A stretch of DNA of 64,000 nt from Verpa conica (GCA_033030425.1 JAUFSD010000002.1:930001-994000); one strand, 5' to 3'. Shown: positions 43,641 to 56,145, counted from the stretch's first letter. Translations and numbers: made by a program. Notes: a model not told the origin generated them from the sequence alone.

Positions 43641-46050
43641 TTTGAGGGTCTTAGAAGTTGGGAGGGGAGATTGTTTGGCGGGGTATGGGAATGCTGTGGT
43701 TGAGACAAAGTTGTGCTAAAGGAAGAGCCGATAAGAGTTACCCGGCTTCAATTTACTCTAAGCGAAAAGCATACCTACATGTAATATTATTCTCTAGCAT
43801 GGATGATCTACTCATACCACCAGATTTATAATGCCGGCTGACTAAGCGCATACCTGCCAAAGCGTCCGAATTTCCCACATCCATGCTTAGTCAGCTGGCA
43901 TTATAAATCTGGCGGTATGAGTACACTCGCTAAGGAAATAAAAAATTTAAAAAAATATAATTAAAAACCAATTTACAAGAACTTAGAAATTTATGGCTTT
44001 GACTAAGGAGCTTGGAAGTGACAGCTCCTGACCTGTCAATTGATAAGTATAGCACTTACATTTTTAGTTATAAGCCAGAGTAGCTCCACAATACAATAAT
44101 AGTAAGTTATAGGTCTAGTTATACGTTACTAATAAAAATAGATAATAGTGGGTAGATTAAATTATACTGTAGTGGGCTAGAATCTAATCTAACAGCGATG
44201 CAGTATTTAGAAGAGTGAAGTACTGAGTACAATGTATTTAATAGTATAATGAAATCATGGGGCCGGCATACATACATAAACAATGCTTTAATTACTACAT
44301 ATGACTCTAGCTCTTGTGAAGTTCTCTCTTTGCCTAACAGAAGTTCTATACTATATATAGAGCTTGTAGATACCCAGGATACAGGCGGTACAGTATTTAA
44401 TTACCAACCCTATTCGCTCTTCTAAATACCCCTAGAAATGTATGAAAAGTGCTAATACCAAAATTTACTGTGATTAAATACCCTTGATGAATTAGTTAGT
44501 GCTTAGCCATTGCCCACACCTGGGATAACCGCCACCAGCTCCCAAGCCCCGCACCATTCACTCCGTTTAACCAGGGCTAGAGGTGCAACCTCTACCCGAA
44601 AATCTAATAAATATAAACCTATAACCTCTATCGATTGTAAAGCACATTTTTATTATGAGAGGACCCGTTATCTAGTAGAGGTTATATAACATAAATAAAA
44701 AAGCAGTGAGCGAGTAACTACAGTATAAAAAACGGGGTGAATTTACTGCCATAGCACTACAGAATTTAGTCGCAAATACCAAATGAAATCAGTAATTGAG
44801 GTATATTACTATACTAATACCGTATTTTTCCCATATAACTAGCGTATTTGCGGGAGCACCGTACTGGTCCCACCCCTCTTTTTGGTACTGTATCTAAGCA
44901 CAATTGGTAGGTAGGTAGCTAGATATAATGTAAGTTATTTTCAAGAACTCTTAGAAAAACTTATGTTAGGCTCTGCTATATCTTACTATCAAAGTTCTGT
45001 TCTTATTATCTATATTTCTCTAAATTTCTAAAATTAAATCGATATTCAACTAGCGGACAACATCACTCTCAAACTTAATTTCGCCTCATAGTTTAACACA
45101 TTCAGGAACTGGTTGTCTGGCTAGGGTATGATAAATTTACTATACGATATTTTGATATCTCTATAATCTCCGCCTGAAGTATTTAAGGTTTAAACACAAC
45201 CTATGTATCAGGTCCACCTACATAGGGTTCTTCATACACCTGGGCATGATAATCCTCTACCTGGTGACTAAGCGGATTAAGTGTAACGTGAAAAACGGAT
45301 TTAACCCTCCTTATAGAGTGTCTGTCCCTTATACCTCAAGCCCTATGAACGATTCGGTCTGATACGCTATTAGGGCCTGTGTATTCTTCTTAACTTTGGT
45401 ACACATACAGGGACGTCATAATGTGGATTTCTAGTGCTCTGGCAGGACACGTACCTACACTACAAATAAATTAAAGCCTGCATAGTAACCGATCCTGCAT
45501 CAGTTGTCATTTCCCAGGCGTTGTGCACCAACCCTAGTCCCAAACCTATTACCATAAACCGCTGGCGGTTTGTAACAATCCAATGTGTTTCAAGATATAG
45601 GTGCAGGGCTAGGTATTGGGAACGAGCATAGTACCTAATAGAGGGTCGCGGCCGAAGGTTATTGGTAGGTGGGTAGGCTAACCAGAATCCTCAGCCGCAT
45701 GCAGTTCACGACATTCTTTTGGCGTGCCAAGTTTCAGGATGCAAATCAGCAGTGATGGAAATTCAACAAGATCACATATCAACTTTTAAACCTGCTCGAG
45801 GCACTTAGAATGAGTATGCAATAGAACCTTTTTATACATATATCACCAACTACATTATTCCGGTAATACCTGTTTTGAAAAGAGGGCTTTCGCGATCGGC
45901 ATCTACCCAGGGCTGGTAGTACAAAGTGCCAACAACGCGCGCAGCCTCGCGGGCTGCGACAAGGCGGGAAAAAACTCTTTAACTTCAATCAACATTACTA
46001 GTCATCTACTCATCCCAGATCTAGTGTGAATTTCCAAGTTAAATAAAAAG
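43641..46050. other. AT-rich intergenic region with a MITE
   Basis: About 2.4 kb with no supported gene. It contains the 111-bp MITE at 43811-43921 and a shorter inverted pair (GTATTTAGAAGAG words at about 44202-44219 and 44412-44430) that may be part of an old element. The rest is AT-rich without coding potential. Confidence 0.5.
43811..43921. mobile_element. 111-bp MITE with 37-bp inverted repeats
   Basis: The left arm CTCATACCACCAGATTTATA.. runs 37 bp. The right arm is its reverse complement with two mismatches. Both ends are flanked by TA (43809-43810 and 43922-43923). The 37-bp spacer encodes nothing. Arms this similar indicate a fairly young, non-autonomous TA-targeting element. Confidence 0.9.
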
Positions 46051-47443
46051 ATGAAAAGCTCTACCAGGATCTCAAGTCTCACCACCAATATCTTATCTCT
46101 TACTATAAGAGTCCGTTCCTCGGGTTCCGTTGATAAGGAACTGGTAAGTTTGTTCCATGAGGCTCAGGGATTTGAGAGCATCCAATTATCTCCAAGCGAA
46201 CTATGGAAGGCTAATAATGGTTATAGAGGAAGCATCTTGTCAGTAATTATGGAAAGCGTTGGCTAGCCATGAGCGCCATTTTTCCAAGCCTGCCACACTT
46301 TGTACGCGCTCTGGAGCTTTGCATACTGGCTGGAACACAAGATTCAATTTCAAAGTTTCGTAAAGACCAAGAAATTCTTCTTTCCAATACTGGAACAACA
46401 GTAAGTAATTTTAAACAGATCCTTTTTACAAGACTCAGTGAATATTCACTAATAAATCAATAGGCTGCCATTATCTCGCAGGTCACGGTCACATCAATCC
46501 AGCTCAACAATGTCGACAATATGCACTGGAGTGTGCGCGGGTGCTTCTTTAGTAGCCTTGTCTTTTCGCTTGTCTCAGTCTTCCTGTCTTTCTTGAAGCA
46601 TCGAGACATTGGCTCTATGAACAATTATGATCTCAAATCGCGGTTCACTGTTAATTGCACTGAAACAAAAACGAGGCTCAACATGTCGGTCGTCATAGCT
46701 TTATACCTCCCTTACTCGATACTGAACGCAGCCATTCTTATATACTCCTACGCACTTACACTATACTTAATAGCATCCTGGTTCCCTTCCCTCAGTACAA
46801 GTGGAGCACACACTCCCGAAAACAGAAATGTGAGCTTCATTAGCGTCAATTCTTAGAGTCAAATATTGATACTAATTCTATATGCATAAAGATCCTTATA
46901 TTCTATATATTCTCTTTATGCATTGGCTATGCTGCCCTCATTTTTGTGCAGCGCAGCCGGCTATACCAGAAATCCGCACTTAGGGATGATACTCTTTCAA
47001 TGGATGATTTTATAAAATTCGCAAATAACTATCCCGAAGAATTTCCGCCACAATTAAAGAATGAACTCCTAAATATGTTCCATCAAGGCGACATCGATGG
47101 ATTCAGAAGAGAAAGAGAGTCAATGGTAAAAAGATATAGTTTCACTAGGTCAGACGTATCGGGCTCTAGTTGTAGCCCTAGGAAACCCCCTATAAGCTCA
47201 GGACAAGCAGAACCTACAGCTAGGAAGACGAATGCATATACGCCCCCCATCTGTCTAGGTGACTCCCCAGAATTATTAAAGGCGCTGGCAGAAGCCGCAT
47301 CTGCACATAGGGCTGCTGCCGCTGCAAGCGAGGCAGCTGCTGCACAGTATGAAAAGCTTTCGGCTGGCTCTTCGGTCATACAAACCGAAATTTTTGGAGG
47401 GTGCGTTTTTGTTGTCTCGCTTCCTGGTCAACTACGTTACTAG
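46051..47443 (+). CDS. Predicted membrane protein, function unknown
   Basis: Four exons (46051-46143, 46227-46400, 46464-46829, 46892-47443) join in phase 0 each time, giving 394 residues. The order is a short N-terminal segment, a conserved-looking block (VRALELCILAG, NTGTT|AAIISQVTVTS), one hydrophobic stretch (FFSSLVFSLVSVFLSFL) followed by KHRDIG, two or more further hydrophobic stretches (IALYLPYSILNAAILIYSYA, ILIFYIFSLCIGYAALIFV) and an acidic tail with an Ala-rich helix (HRAAAAASEAAAAQYEKL). The juxtaposition of a membrane segment with a basic H-R-x-I-G motif recalls uncharacterised fungal membrane proteins, but I cannot name the family. The 3' end may hold one more intron after EIFGG. 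Confidence 0.65.
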
Positions 47444-47807
47444 TACCTATTGTATGTACAAGAATGATCATCGGTTCTTGGCACTGCACATGATGCCTCA
47501 TTTAGGGATATCAGCGGTATCGCATGTCCACGTGCTGTTGGCTGTGTAGGCGCGTCGACCGGACCCCGGCATGAAAACACCCCCGTCTGTGGGGTACGGA
47601 CAGTGAACACGATCCTAACAACACATCTGTCCCATTCCTGTAACAGCATCCCTCTTAAGTCGCAGTCAGCCCTTTACCCAACTGATCCCACCCTTGAGCT
47701 TCCTCAGAATGTCCAGTTTCACCCATATATCACCGCCCACTCCATCCCCCCAAGCGAGTCAGGCCCCCAGGGACAGCGTGAATATCTGTATATCTGCCTC
47801 CTCTCCA

Positions 47808-49436
47808 ATGGAGAAGTATCCTGGTAACAAATTCCAAGCTCGTGTTTTTTCCGTCCGTTAGCTGACCCTTTACTAGCCAAACAACATGCACGTAACGTTG
47901 CTAAGCAGCTCTCGACTAAAGACGGTTTAATCTACCTTGAAGGCACCCCGACAGTTCTTTTCGAGGACTCAGACGAGGCAGTCAAGTTCCGTCAACGCCG
48001 GTACTTCTTGTATCTCACAGGCGTTTCTGATATACCAGACTGCTATCTCACGTATTCGGTTCAAGACGACAAATTAGCACTGTAAGCCCCATCCCATATG
48101 CACAAAACATTAGCTCGAGCGATTAATAAAGATTCGCAATAGCTATATTCCGCCTTTTAATCCCAACCAGGTTCTTTGGTCTGGTCTCCCACCTTCAATA
48201 GAGGACTGTATATATAGGTTTGGGCTCCTTCAAGCTTGCGGCAGCCTGGCAACACTAATACCCATAGATATGACGTTGACGAGGTCCTCTACTCAGACGC
48301 CGTAGCCGGCGAGATCCTCTCCTATCATATTTCGTCACCGAGCTCCCCAGTATACATTTTACATACCCAACAGTCTCGTGTTCCCAATTCCGTCCCCCAA
48401 GGCAACATTGATAATATCCACCTACAGCCCGCAATGGATAATGCACGCGTTTACAAAGACGACTATGAAATCGCTCTAATCCGCAAGGCAAACACCATCT
48501 CAGCTGCCGCGCACCGTGCAGTCATGAGTGCAGTCCGAAATGCGAAGAATGAGGCTGAGCTAGAAGGGATATTCCTCCAGCAGTGTGTTTCGCGAAAAGC
48601 GAAAACGCAGGCGTATGACCCAATAGTTGGCTCTGGGAGAAATGCTGCAACACTACACTACGTCCGCAACGATGAACCCTTAAAAGGGCGCCAATTACTC
48701 CTCCTTGACGCAGGCGCAGAATGGGAAGGCTATGCAAGTGATGTCACGCGGACATTCCCGATATCCGGGAGGTGGACAAAGGAGGCAAAGGATATTTATA
48801 CTATTGTGGAAACTATGCAACGCGAATGCATCAAACGAACCGTCAAAGGTGTTGATTGGCGGGACACCCATACACTAGCGCACAGAATCGCCGTGAAGGG
48901 ATTACTCCAGCTAGGGATCCTGCATAATGGGACTGAGGAGGAGATATTCAGAGCAGGAACCAGTAAAGCATTTTTCCCACATGGGCTGGGTCATTTTTTG
49001 GGGCTGGATACACATGATGTTGAGGGTACGCCAGATGTTAATTGGAAATCAGAAAGGGTGGGTGTGTGTTCATTTGCGACGCTGCCAGCACCGAGAGTAG
49101 GGAGGGGGCTGTATGAGACAGCTGTGAGGAGGACGTTACAGCCAAGGATGGTGATTACGGTGGAGCCGGGAATGTCAGCAAACCAGCCCCAATAATTTTG
49201 TTAAGGCGATACTAACGATTGAGTACGATAGATATTTCTGCGAATTCATCATCTTACCTTATATGGCGCACCCAATACACGGGAAATACATTAACAAGAA
49301 AGTTTTAGATAGGTACTGGGATGTGGGTGGTGTGAGAATCGAAGATGATATATTAATTCTTGAACATGGGAATGCAAACTTAACTACGGCTCCAGTGGGA
49401 GCTGGGATGCTGGAGTTGATCTGTCAAGGGAACTAA
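47808..49436 (+). CDS. pepP: Xaa-Pro aminopeptidase (PepP, M24B)
   Basis: Five exons (47808-47823, 47877-48081, 48143-48217, 48268-49173, 49232-49436) give 468 residues, the usual length of the fungal PepP family. The first exon codes only MEKYP plus one base. The N-terminal AMP_N domain has [19 protein letters not shown] and [17 protein letters not shown]. The catalytic pita-bread domain has the two-metal ligands of M24B enzymes: [20 protein letters not shown] (Asp, Asp), [16 protein letters not shown] (His), VITVEPGI (Glu) and VGGVRIEDD (Glu). It removes N-terminal residues that precede proline and should be cytosolic, since no signal peptide is visible. The last intron has donor AT|GTCAGC, which restores EPGIYFCEFI. 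Confidence 0.93.
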
Positions 49437-49938
49437 ACATGATAATGATATGAACACTGCTATATCCAGACATGTAAGTAGAATAAGGCTATATAGAGTA
49501 GAAGAGTGACTGACCTTAGTATATTGACTTTCAGTTAATACCATGATTCTTTTCTATTATAGAACACTTGCGAGATGAACAGAATGCTTTTTACTCAAGT
49601 ACTTCTTGTAATTTTAATTATTCAATAATAGTCGGCTCTTTTCGGTCAATAGTAGAGGAAAGTAAACCTATAATTTATATATGACACGAAGAATACGAAA
49701 TTTGAAAAAAAAAAACAGGAAAGTTTCTCTAAGACCATAATAAACACCTAGTATGAGACTTGGTAGGCTTCCCTTCAGAGGTATGAAAGCTCATGCTACC
49801 GAATATTGAAAGCTATTCAAGCTTATGTCATGATTACAAAACCCTTAGCTGAATTCCCCAGAATGAGATATCTGTTCACAGCCATTGTCGTACTCTAAAA
49901 TATTCTAGAACTCTAATGTGATACACTCCTCAGTAGCA
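49437..49938. other. Intergenic region
   Basis: About 500 bp, AT-rich, between the aminopeptidase stop and the PI-PLC-like start. No feature is evident. Confidence 0.5.
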
Positions 49939-51114
49939 ATGAGGTACCTATATACTAACCTTCTCATTCTGCTTCCCACACTCTACTATGTGGCCTCCTC
50001 CCCTTTCCCCGTTACCCGCGAAGAACATTGGAAATACTCTGGTCCACCCCGAGCTTATCCCACTTCTACACGCATGAACATGAGTACCTGGATGTCACAC
50101 CTTCCGCCAAACGCCTACATTAACACTCTCTCGATTCCAGGCACCCACGACACAATGGCCTTCCAGAAAAACAAGAAGAAACCGCTTGACTTATTCACGA
50201 CTACCCAAGCTGGAAGCCTATCGCAGCAGCTTGAAGCAGGCGTCCGCTTCGTTGACATGCGGTGTCGGCATTACAAGGATGCTTTTGAGATGCACCATGG
50301 GGCTGTATATCTTGATATAAACTTTACCCGTGTCGTGCACATACTCCACAACTTCCTATCTGGCGTGGGGAAGGGCGAGGTACTGGTTATGAGGTTAAAA
50401 GACGAGCAGCACGCAGGCCGTAATACGAGGAGTTTTGCTGAGACATTCGATAATTATATAGATGTCAATCCGGACACATCTACAATGCTCCAATCACTAC
50501 TTTGGTTCCCAGCTGATAAGGCAGCCTATAATGGACGGCTCCCGCTTCTTGGTGATGTGAGAGGTAAAATCATAATTCTTCGGGACTATTCACTAGATGG
50601 GGCTAAATATGACCTCGGTATATCATTCAACGATGAGTCTCGTGTCAAGGTACAGGACTACTATCAACTATACACTTGCATGAATATTATCAAAAAAAAA
50701 TGGAATGCTATCGTCAACTTCTGGCGTAAGTGGATCGGCGTCTATAATACTGCACTTGAAACCCACTCAGATCTGAGGGATCTTCCACTGCTGATAAATT
50801 TTCTGTCTGGGGCTTCGTTTCTCTATGCTCCTAGTAGTGTGGCGATGAACCAGGGCTGGGGGATCAATAATCGAGTTCAGCGGTTTCTGAGGACAGTATG
50901 GGAGACAACTTGGGATAAAGCCTTTCCGGCTTATCAAGAGGAGTTTCAAGAACTAAGGGGGGAAACGACGGGTATTGTTGTGTGGGATTTTATTAATACA
51001 AAATCAGCGAGGTTGATTGTGAGCTTTAATTTTAGGGGAGATGAGAGGTTTAACTGGAGCGATGTGGGGTATGAGGGAGCCGGGGAGAAATGGGAGTTTA
51101 GTCCGTGGAATTAG
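49939..51114 (+). CDS. Secreted PI-PLC X-domain phosphodiesterase
   Basis: A single exon of 391 residues from ATG at 49939 (a frame extends slightly upstream but without an ATG). The signal peptide MRYLYTNLLILLPTLYYVAS is followed by a bacterial-type PI-PLC X domain. Two catalytic histidines are visible in SIPGTHDTMAF and in FEMHHGAVY. Further family words are QLEAGVRFVDMRCRHY, EVLVMRLKDEQ, GDVRGKIIILRDY and, near the end, IVVWDFINT. Such enzymes cleave phosphatidylinositol or GPI anchors by transphosphorylation and do not need the C2 or EF-hand domains of eukaryotic PLC. A secreted form may act on its own wall GPI proteins or on host lipids; that role is inference. Confidence 0.85.
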   Translation: MRYLYTNLLILLPTLYYVASSPFPVTREEHWKYSGPPRAYPTSTRMNMSTWMSHLPPNAYINTLSIPGTHDTMAFQKNKKKPLDLFTTTQAGSLSQQLEAGVRFVDMRCRHYKDAFEMHHGAVYLDINFTRVVHILHNFLSGVGKGEVLVMRLKDEQHAGRNTRSFAETFDNYIDVNPDTSTMLQSLLWFPADKAAYNGRLPLLGDVRGKIIILRDYSLDGAKYDLGISFNDESRVKVQDYYQLYTCMNIIKKKWNAIVNFWRKWIGVYNTALETHSDLRDLPLLINFLSGASFLYAPSSVAMNQGWGINNRVQRFLRTVWETTWDKAFPAYQEEFQELRGETTGIVVWDFINTKSARLIVSFNFRGDERFNWSDVGYEGAGEKWEFSPWN

Positions 51115-51846
51115 GTAATGATAGATGCCATGAGTAAATATTTGAAGGGTTGCTCTTATGAGTGGTTAATTCTTCCTCGGTGAACCTCTATATTTGGAGG
51201 TGAAAATTGCTATCGATAATAGTGATTAGGACTAGACTAGCCTATCAGGTTATCTATGGTTGTGCGTAATTCTTTAGAGAAAATAAGTAAAATTCTAGCT
51301 GAGGTTGTAGTGGATTATCGAGAAGATAGCCAGAGATCACAACTAATCACTCACACATACAAACTACAGCATCAAAAGCATACTTTTATTCAGTGTTTCT
51401 CACATTACCTACAGAGTTTACTAGTAAGTTTCAATGAGTCGGTTGAGTTGAGTTGAGTTCATGAGTCGGAGTGAGTCACTCATTTGGGCTGGGCTTATCG
51501 CTTATTCCGAGGGCAACGCGGTGACACAAGGCTCAGGCCGCTCCGGGCTATGGCGATGACTAGGAAATATCGCGGTTCAGACCTACTAATTACCTATCAC
51601 ACCTTAATCTAACCAGTGTCGTGATGCTGGGGCAAATTGGCTGTGAGTCATGGGGCTGCTACCATCTTCAAGAGATAAGTTGTATATAAAGCCAACACAA
51701 CCTAATCAAGGAGGAGAAAAACCCAAATCTTTCAGTGTAAGCATCCCTCGGGCTCAATTGGACTTTTACCCATACCTCTCATAATTCGAAATCTTACTTC
51801 TATTACTTCTCTACCTCCGCCCTCAAAACCAAAAACACACGCAAAA
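51115..51846. other. Intergenic region
   Basis: About 730 bp. It holds a GAGTT/GAGTC-rich stretch around 51436-51482 and a pyrimidine-rich leader just before 51847. No gene is seen. Confidence 0.45.
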
Positions 51847-52284
51847 ATGGGAGTCAACCGCTTCCGCCGCACTCGCACCGAGAGATCATTCAAGTTCTCG
51901 AATGCACAAGTAACCTCCGCAAAACGCGAAGCCGAGACTCTACTCGATCTGGTAGACGAAGATGTGGTAGGGGATCATAACCTATATTACCCTTACTGTG
52001 AAGAGGAGGAGGCTACAGCGAGTATATCTCTAGTCGAGGACCTTATTGGGGTCGACGATCGGGTATGTACCAAATCATTCATTGAGCGCTTAGGGAAGAA
52101 AAGCAGGACTAACTATTATGACCAGGTTCTATATGAGATGGGTATCCTATACGACAGCCCAACGGTTGATCTACCGGGGATTGAGGTAGACCCGGATTGG
52201 GATATGGTATCAGTGGTATCAGAGCTTGAGTGGGATGTTGTGTCTTTGGATGGTTTCAGTGACGATGACGAACCTTTGGGTTAA
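51847..52284 (+). CDS. Small acidic protein, function unknown
   Basis: A single-exon frame of 145 residues. It is preceded by a CT-rich leader and a good start context (GCAAAAATGGGA), which favours a real gene. The N-terminal about 30 residues are basic (MGVNRFRRTRTERSFKFSNA) and the rest is strongly acidic, with Trp and Tyr scattered (DWDMVSVVSELEWDVVSLDG). I see no signal peptide, membrane segment or known domain. It is convergent with HSP104. It could be a lineage-specific protein. Confidence 0.55.
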   Translation: MGVNRFRRTRTERSFKFSNAQVTSAKREAETLLDLVDEDVVGDHNLYYPYCEEEEATASISLVEDLIGVDDRVCTKSFIERLGKKSRTNYYDQVLYEMGILYDSPTVDLPGIEVDPDWDMVSVVSELEWDVVSLDGFSDDDEPLG

Positions 52285-52866
52285 ATCCGGTACCTAAACA
52301 GTTTTCTTTTTTGTACGCGCGCAAAAATAGTAATGAGTAGGAACCGGAGTTTGATGTTTTTTAAGGGGAGGTCGTTGTACTTATTGGGTGGCGCATTGGG
52401 TCTCTTTCTTTTTTTCTCTAGCTTCAGGGGGTTTTTACACCTTGACTTTTTTTTTTTAGGGGAAGCTTCTTCTGTGTTGCCCTTAGAGGTTTTATTTAGC
52501 TTTACTACGCTTCCGGTTACAGGGGCTCCTGAAGTAACTAGACTGGCACGTTGGTCTCGATAAACGCGGTAGACAAGTCCGATAGAGATTAATTAAAGGG
52601 GATAAACTTCTATTCATATAGCTCTAACAAAAACATGAGTTTTTAATATCTTTTAAGCTTAAATCGTCATTAGAGAGAGAGCTATAGTAGAATAACTGTC
52701 AGGATTTCAATTTAAATTAAACAATAACCAACAAAGAACCAACCCAAACACACCCAAAAGAAACATGAAGTGAAAAATTAATAATTCTACAAAACCAAAA
52801 GAATAACAATACTAAAATACTCCCCTCGTCATAAGTCATCACCCATTATCCGTCTACAATCCCTTT
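52285..52866. other. Intergenic region between convergent genes
   Basis: About 580 bp between the orphan gene and the HSP104 stop codon, T-rich then A-rich as expected for two opposing 3' untranslated regions. A plus frame at 52333-52563 is T-rich and unconvincing. Confidence 0.5.
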
Positions 52867-55770
52867 TTAGTCATACAACTCCTCAACCTCCATATCACCG
52901 CCATCATACCCGGGCTCAACATCCTCATAATCCATATCTTCATCCTCATCTGCATCACTGTCATGATTTGGCAGCACTACAATCTTGTTGTTGTTATCCA
53001 AACAGATCCTTGCCGTCTCTCCATCTCTAATCGCACCTCTTAACAATAATACCGCAAGTTTATTCAACACTTCCTTCTCAATAACACGATTCAGCGGCCT
53101 TGCACCATAGGCAGGACTATAACCTGCTTCTCCAAGGAAATCTTTAGCGGCTTCGTCGACTTGAAGACGAACGTTGCGGCTATTGGATGCAAGTCGTTTC
53201 TGAATGTCATGAAGTCGAAGATCGACGATATGACGAATCTCCCGCTTGGCAAGCCGGTTGAAGATCACCACGCTGGAAATACGATTGAGGAACTCAGGAA
53301 GGAAGTGATGGCGGATTGATTCCATTACGAGCTCCTTTGTAGTCGGGTCGATCTTGCCGTCTGTAGAACTTGCCTTTGAGGTGATGTACTGACTTCCCAA
53401 ATTACTAGTCAAGATGATGACCGTGTTCTTACCATCCACGACCCTACCTGTAGAGTCTGTGATGCGTCCATCATCAAGAAGTTGAAGTAATACGGTAAGG
53501 ACCTCCTTGGCAGCTTTCTCAACCTCATCGAATAGTAGGATTGAAAACGGACGGCGACGGAGAGCCTCAGTAAGTTGACCGCCGGCATCATGGCCTACAT
53601 ACCCGGGTGGGGCGCCGATGAGACGGGAGACGGAATGCTTTTCCATGTATTCGGACATGTCGAAGCGGATCATTGACTTCGGATCATCGAACAGAAACTC
53701 AGCAAGACTCTTAGTGAGCAAAGTCTTACCCGTACCAGATGGCCCACAGAATAGGAAGGATGCAATTGGTTGGTTGGGATTACTAAGTCCGGATCTGCTG
53801 AGTCTGATTGCGTTGGCAACTGCTCGGACTGCTTCACGCTGTCCAATAACTTGCTTCGACAGGTACTTCTCCATGTTCAACAACTTCTCCTTCTCCGTTG
53901 TCTTTAGTCTTGTTACCGGGATACCCGTCATCCGTGCTACAATCTCATTGATCTGTTCTGGCCCAACAAGATCAGTCATAAGAGGATTACTCTCACCGCC
54001 ATTAGCTGCATCGATCTGCGCATCCATATCTGCTTGCGCTTTTTCCATCTCCAGTCTTGAAATATACTTCTTAAGTTCTGGGATTGCATAGTAGGATAGA
54101 TCAGACGCTGTAGAGTAGTCATTAACACGCTCGGCTTGCTCGGCTTTCGCGGTGAGAGCATCAAGCTTCTTCTTTGCTTCTTGAAGATCACTGCTACGAC
54201 GCTTCTCGGCTTCATATTTCTCGCGGAGGGGTTGGAGCTCTTCCATTACGTTCGCAGCCTCGTGTTTGGCATCTGCAAGACGTGCTTTAGAGGCATCGTC
54301 TTTTTCGCGCTCGAGGGCGTGGATCTCAATTAGAAGTTGGCGATGCTTGCGCTCTAGGGTGTCTACGATCTCCGGCGCACTTTCCCTAGTCACTCGAACT
54401 GCAGAGGCAGCTTCATCGATAAGATCAATGGCGCTATCGGGAAGACGTCTAGCAGTGAGGTATCGACTTGCAAGAGTTGCAGCAGCAACAATGGCACCGT
54501 CAGAAATAGTAACACCATGATGTACCTCATAACGCTCTTTGAGACCACGGAGAATAGAGATGGTCTCCGGTACGCTCGGCTCCGGGGTAAGGACTTGCTG
54601 AAACCTTCGCTCGAATGCGGCATCCTTCTCTATGTATTTGCGATATTCGGCAAGGGTTGTGGCGCCGATACAATGGAGCTGCCCACGTGCAAGTGCAGGT
54701 TTCAGGAGATTTGCAGCATCCATACCGCCCTCTCCTGAAGAACCCGCGCCCATGAGGAGATGTATCTCGTCGATGAAGAGAACGATCATCTGCTGTGAGT
54801 CTTCAATCTCTTTCAGGACAGACTTCATACGGTCTTCGAATTCACCACGGTACTTGGTTCCTGCTACGAGGGCTCCTACGTCGAGAGAGAGAAGTTTACA
54901 ACTACAATAGTAGTCAGTATAGATGTCAATGATCACATTGGATGTTTTCCACGACTTACCTCGCCAAATTAGCGGGCACATCAGCATTAACTATCCTTGT
55001 CGCCAATCCTTCCACCACACTTGTCTTTCCCACTCCCGGCTCTCCGATCAGCACTGGATTATTCTTTGTCCTCCTCGATAAGATCCTCACAACCCTAAGA
55101 ATCTCTTGCTCCCTTCCAATTACAGGGTCTAGTTTCCCATCCCGTGCCTTCTGTGTCAGATCGATACAAAACTTGTTCAAACTCTCGCTCTCAACCGCCT
55201 CCTCGTTCTGACTATCCACTCTCTTAGTTCCCCGTAGTCCCTGCACGGCGTTGTCGAGTAAATCAACTTTTGGGATCCCCGCCTCGTTTAGCAGTTTCAG
55301 GATGCTACTGTCTTGCCCGAGGGCCATGATAAGGTGGTCTTGCGCTACGTAGGAGTCGCGTTGTGTTTTTTGGAGCTTCTGTGCATCCCTTATAACCTTA
55401 CTGAATGACGGGGAGAAGCTAATATGGTCTGGCGGCGGGTCTTGTGAGGGCATGCGTACGAGGGCCTTTTTAATGCCTCTCTCGAGCACTTGGAGGTCGC
55501 CATTGGCTTTCTCGATAACTTGTTTGAAGAGGGATGGGGATGAGGAAGATGGTGCTGGGCCAGAGGGGGCAGCATTCTCGTCTACTGTTGGGCCTATAAG
55601 AAGAGCAAAGGCTAGATGAATAGGTGTGATCTATAGGATGTTAGAAGTCTACTAAGAGTAGCGGGATTTGTGCTTCTTACCTGTGGGTGACCATACTGTG
55701 TTGCACAGTCGCCAGCATCAGAGAGGGCCTTTTGGGCCTTGTCGGTTAATTGGACATTGTTTCCGGCCAT
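52867..55770 (-). CDS. HSP104: Heat-shock disaggregase HSP104 (ClpB family)
   Basis: Three exons (55681-55770, 54960-55630, 52867-54901) give 931 residues (yeast Hsp104 has 908). The start [16 protein letters not shown] is followed by [19 protein letters not shown] of the Clp N domain. AAA1 has Walker A GEPGVGKT near 226 and Walker B LFIDEIH near 295. The coiled-coil middle domain includes [23 protein letters not shown]2 has GPSGTGKT near 638 and LLFDEVEKA. The C-terminus is acidic ([20 protein letters not shown]). This is the cytosolic/nuclear hexameric unfoldase that works with Hsp70/Hsp40 on protein aggregates. The downstream frame starting MLMCPLIW is intron read-through, not a real start. 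Confidence 0.95.
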
Positions 55771-55992
55771 GGTTTACTCGTTGAAGTTCTAAGTTGCAGA
55801 TAGAGCTATATAGGTGTGGGGCTTGTAGTATGTTATCTATCGTTGTATATGCGTAGCTAGAATTCAACTGTTTCTAGTATATGACGGCTAGAGTAATAGC
55901 AAAACAAACGATGAGATGGGGGTAGAAGGGGAGATTGTGGTTGATTTATAGATACTAGTGCGGGGGGGAGGAAGCCTCCAGATACTACTCGC

Positions 55993-56021
55993 GTTCTAGA
56001 GAATCCGCAGGAAACTTCGAG
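55993..56021 (-). promoter_or_regulatory. Heat-shock-element-like sequence
   Basis: GTTCTAGAGAATCC and, 4 bases later, GAAACTTCGAG contain inverted GAA units spaced as in heat-shock elements (GAAnnTTCnnG). The site is about 220-250 bp upstream of the HSP104 start, a sensible place for an Hsf1 site. Short motifs arise by chance, so this is tentative. Confidence 0.4.
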
Positions 56022-56145
56022 TGCCTTGGCGAACATGACAGAACAGTAGCCTTGTTTTGGTAGTACGCTAACCATTTTAGGGTAATTTGCTTAGTCATAT
56101 GCTGTTTCTCCGCTGATGTCATGGGCACAACGTCATGCCGCTTTT

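Noticed and set aside
52333..52563. Small hydrophobic plus frame
   Set aside because: T-rich 3' flanking DNA; runs of Phe and Leu come from poly-T.
54902..54987. Alternative start MLMCPLIW for HSP104
   Set aside because: It is intron sequence read through; the real N-terminus lies two exons upstream.
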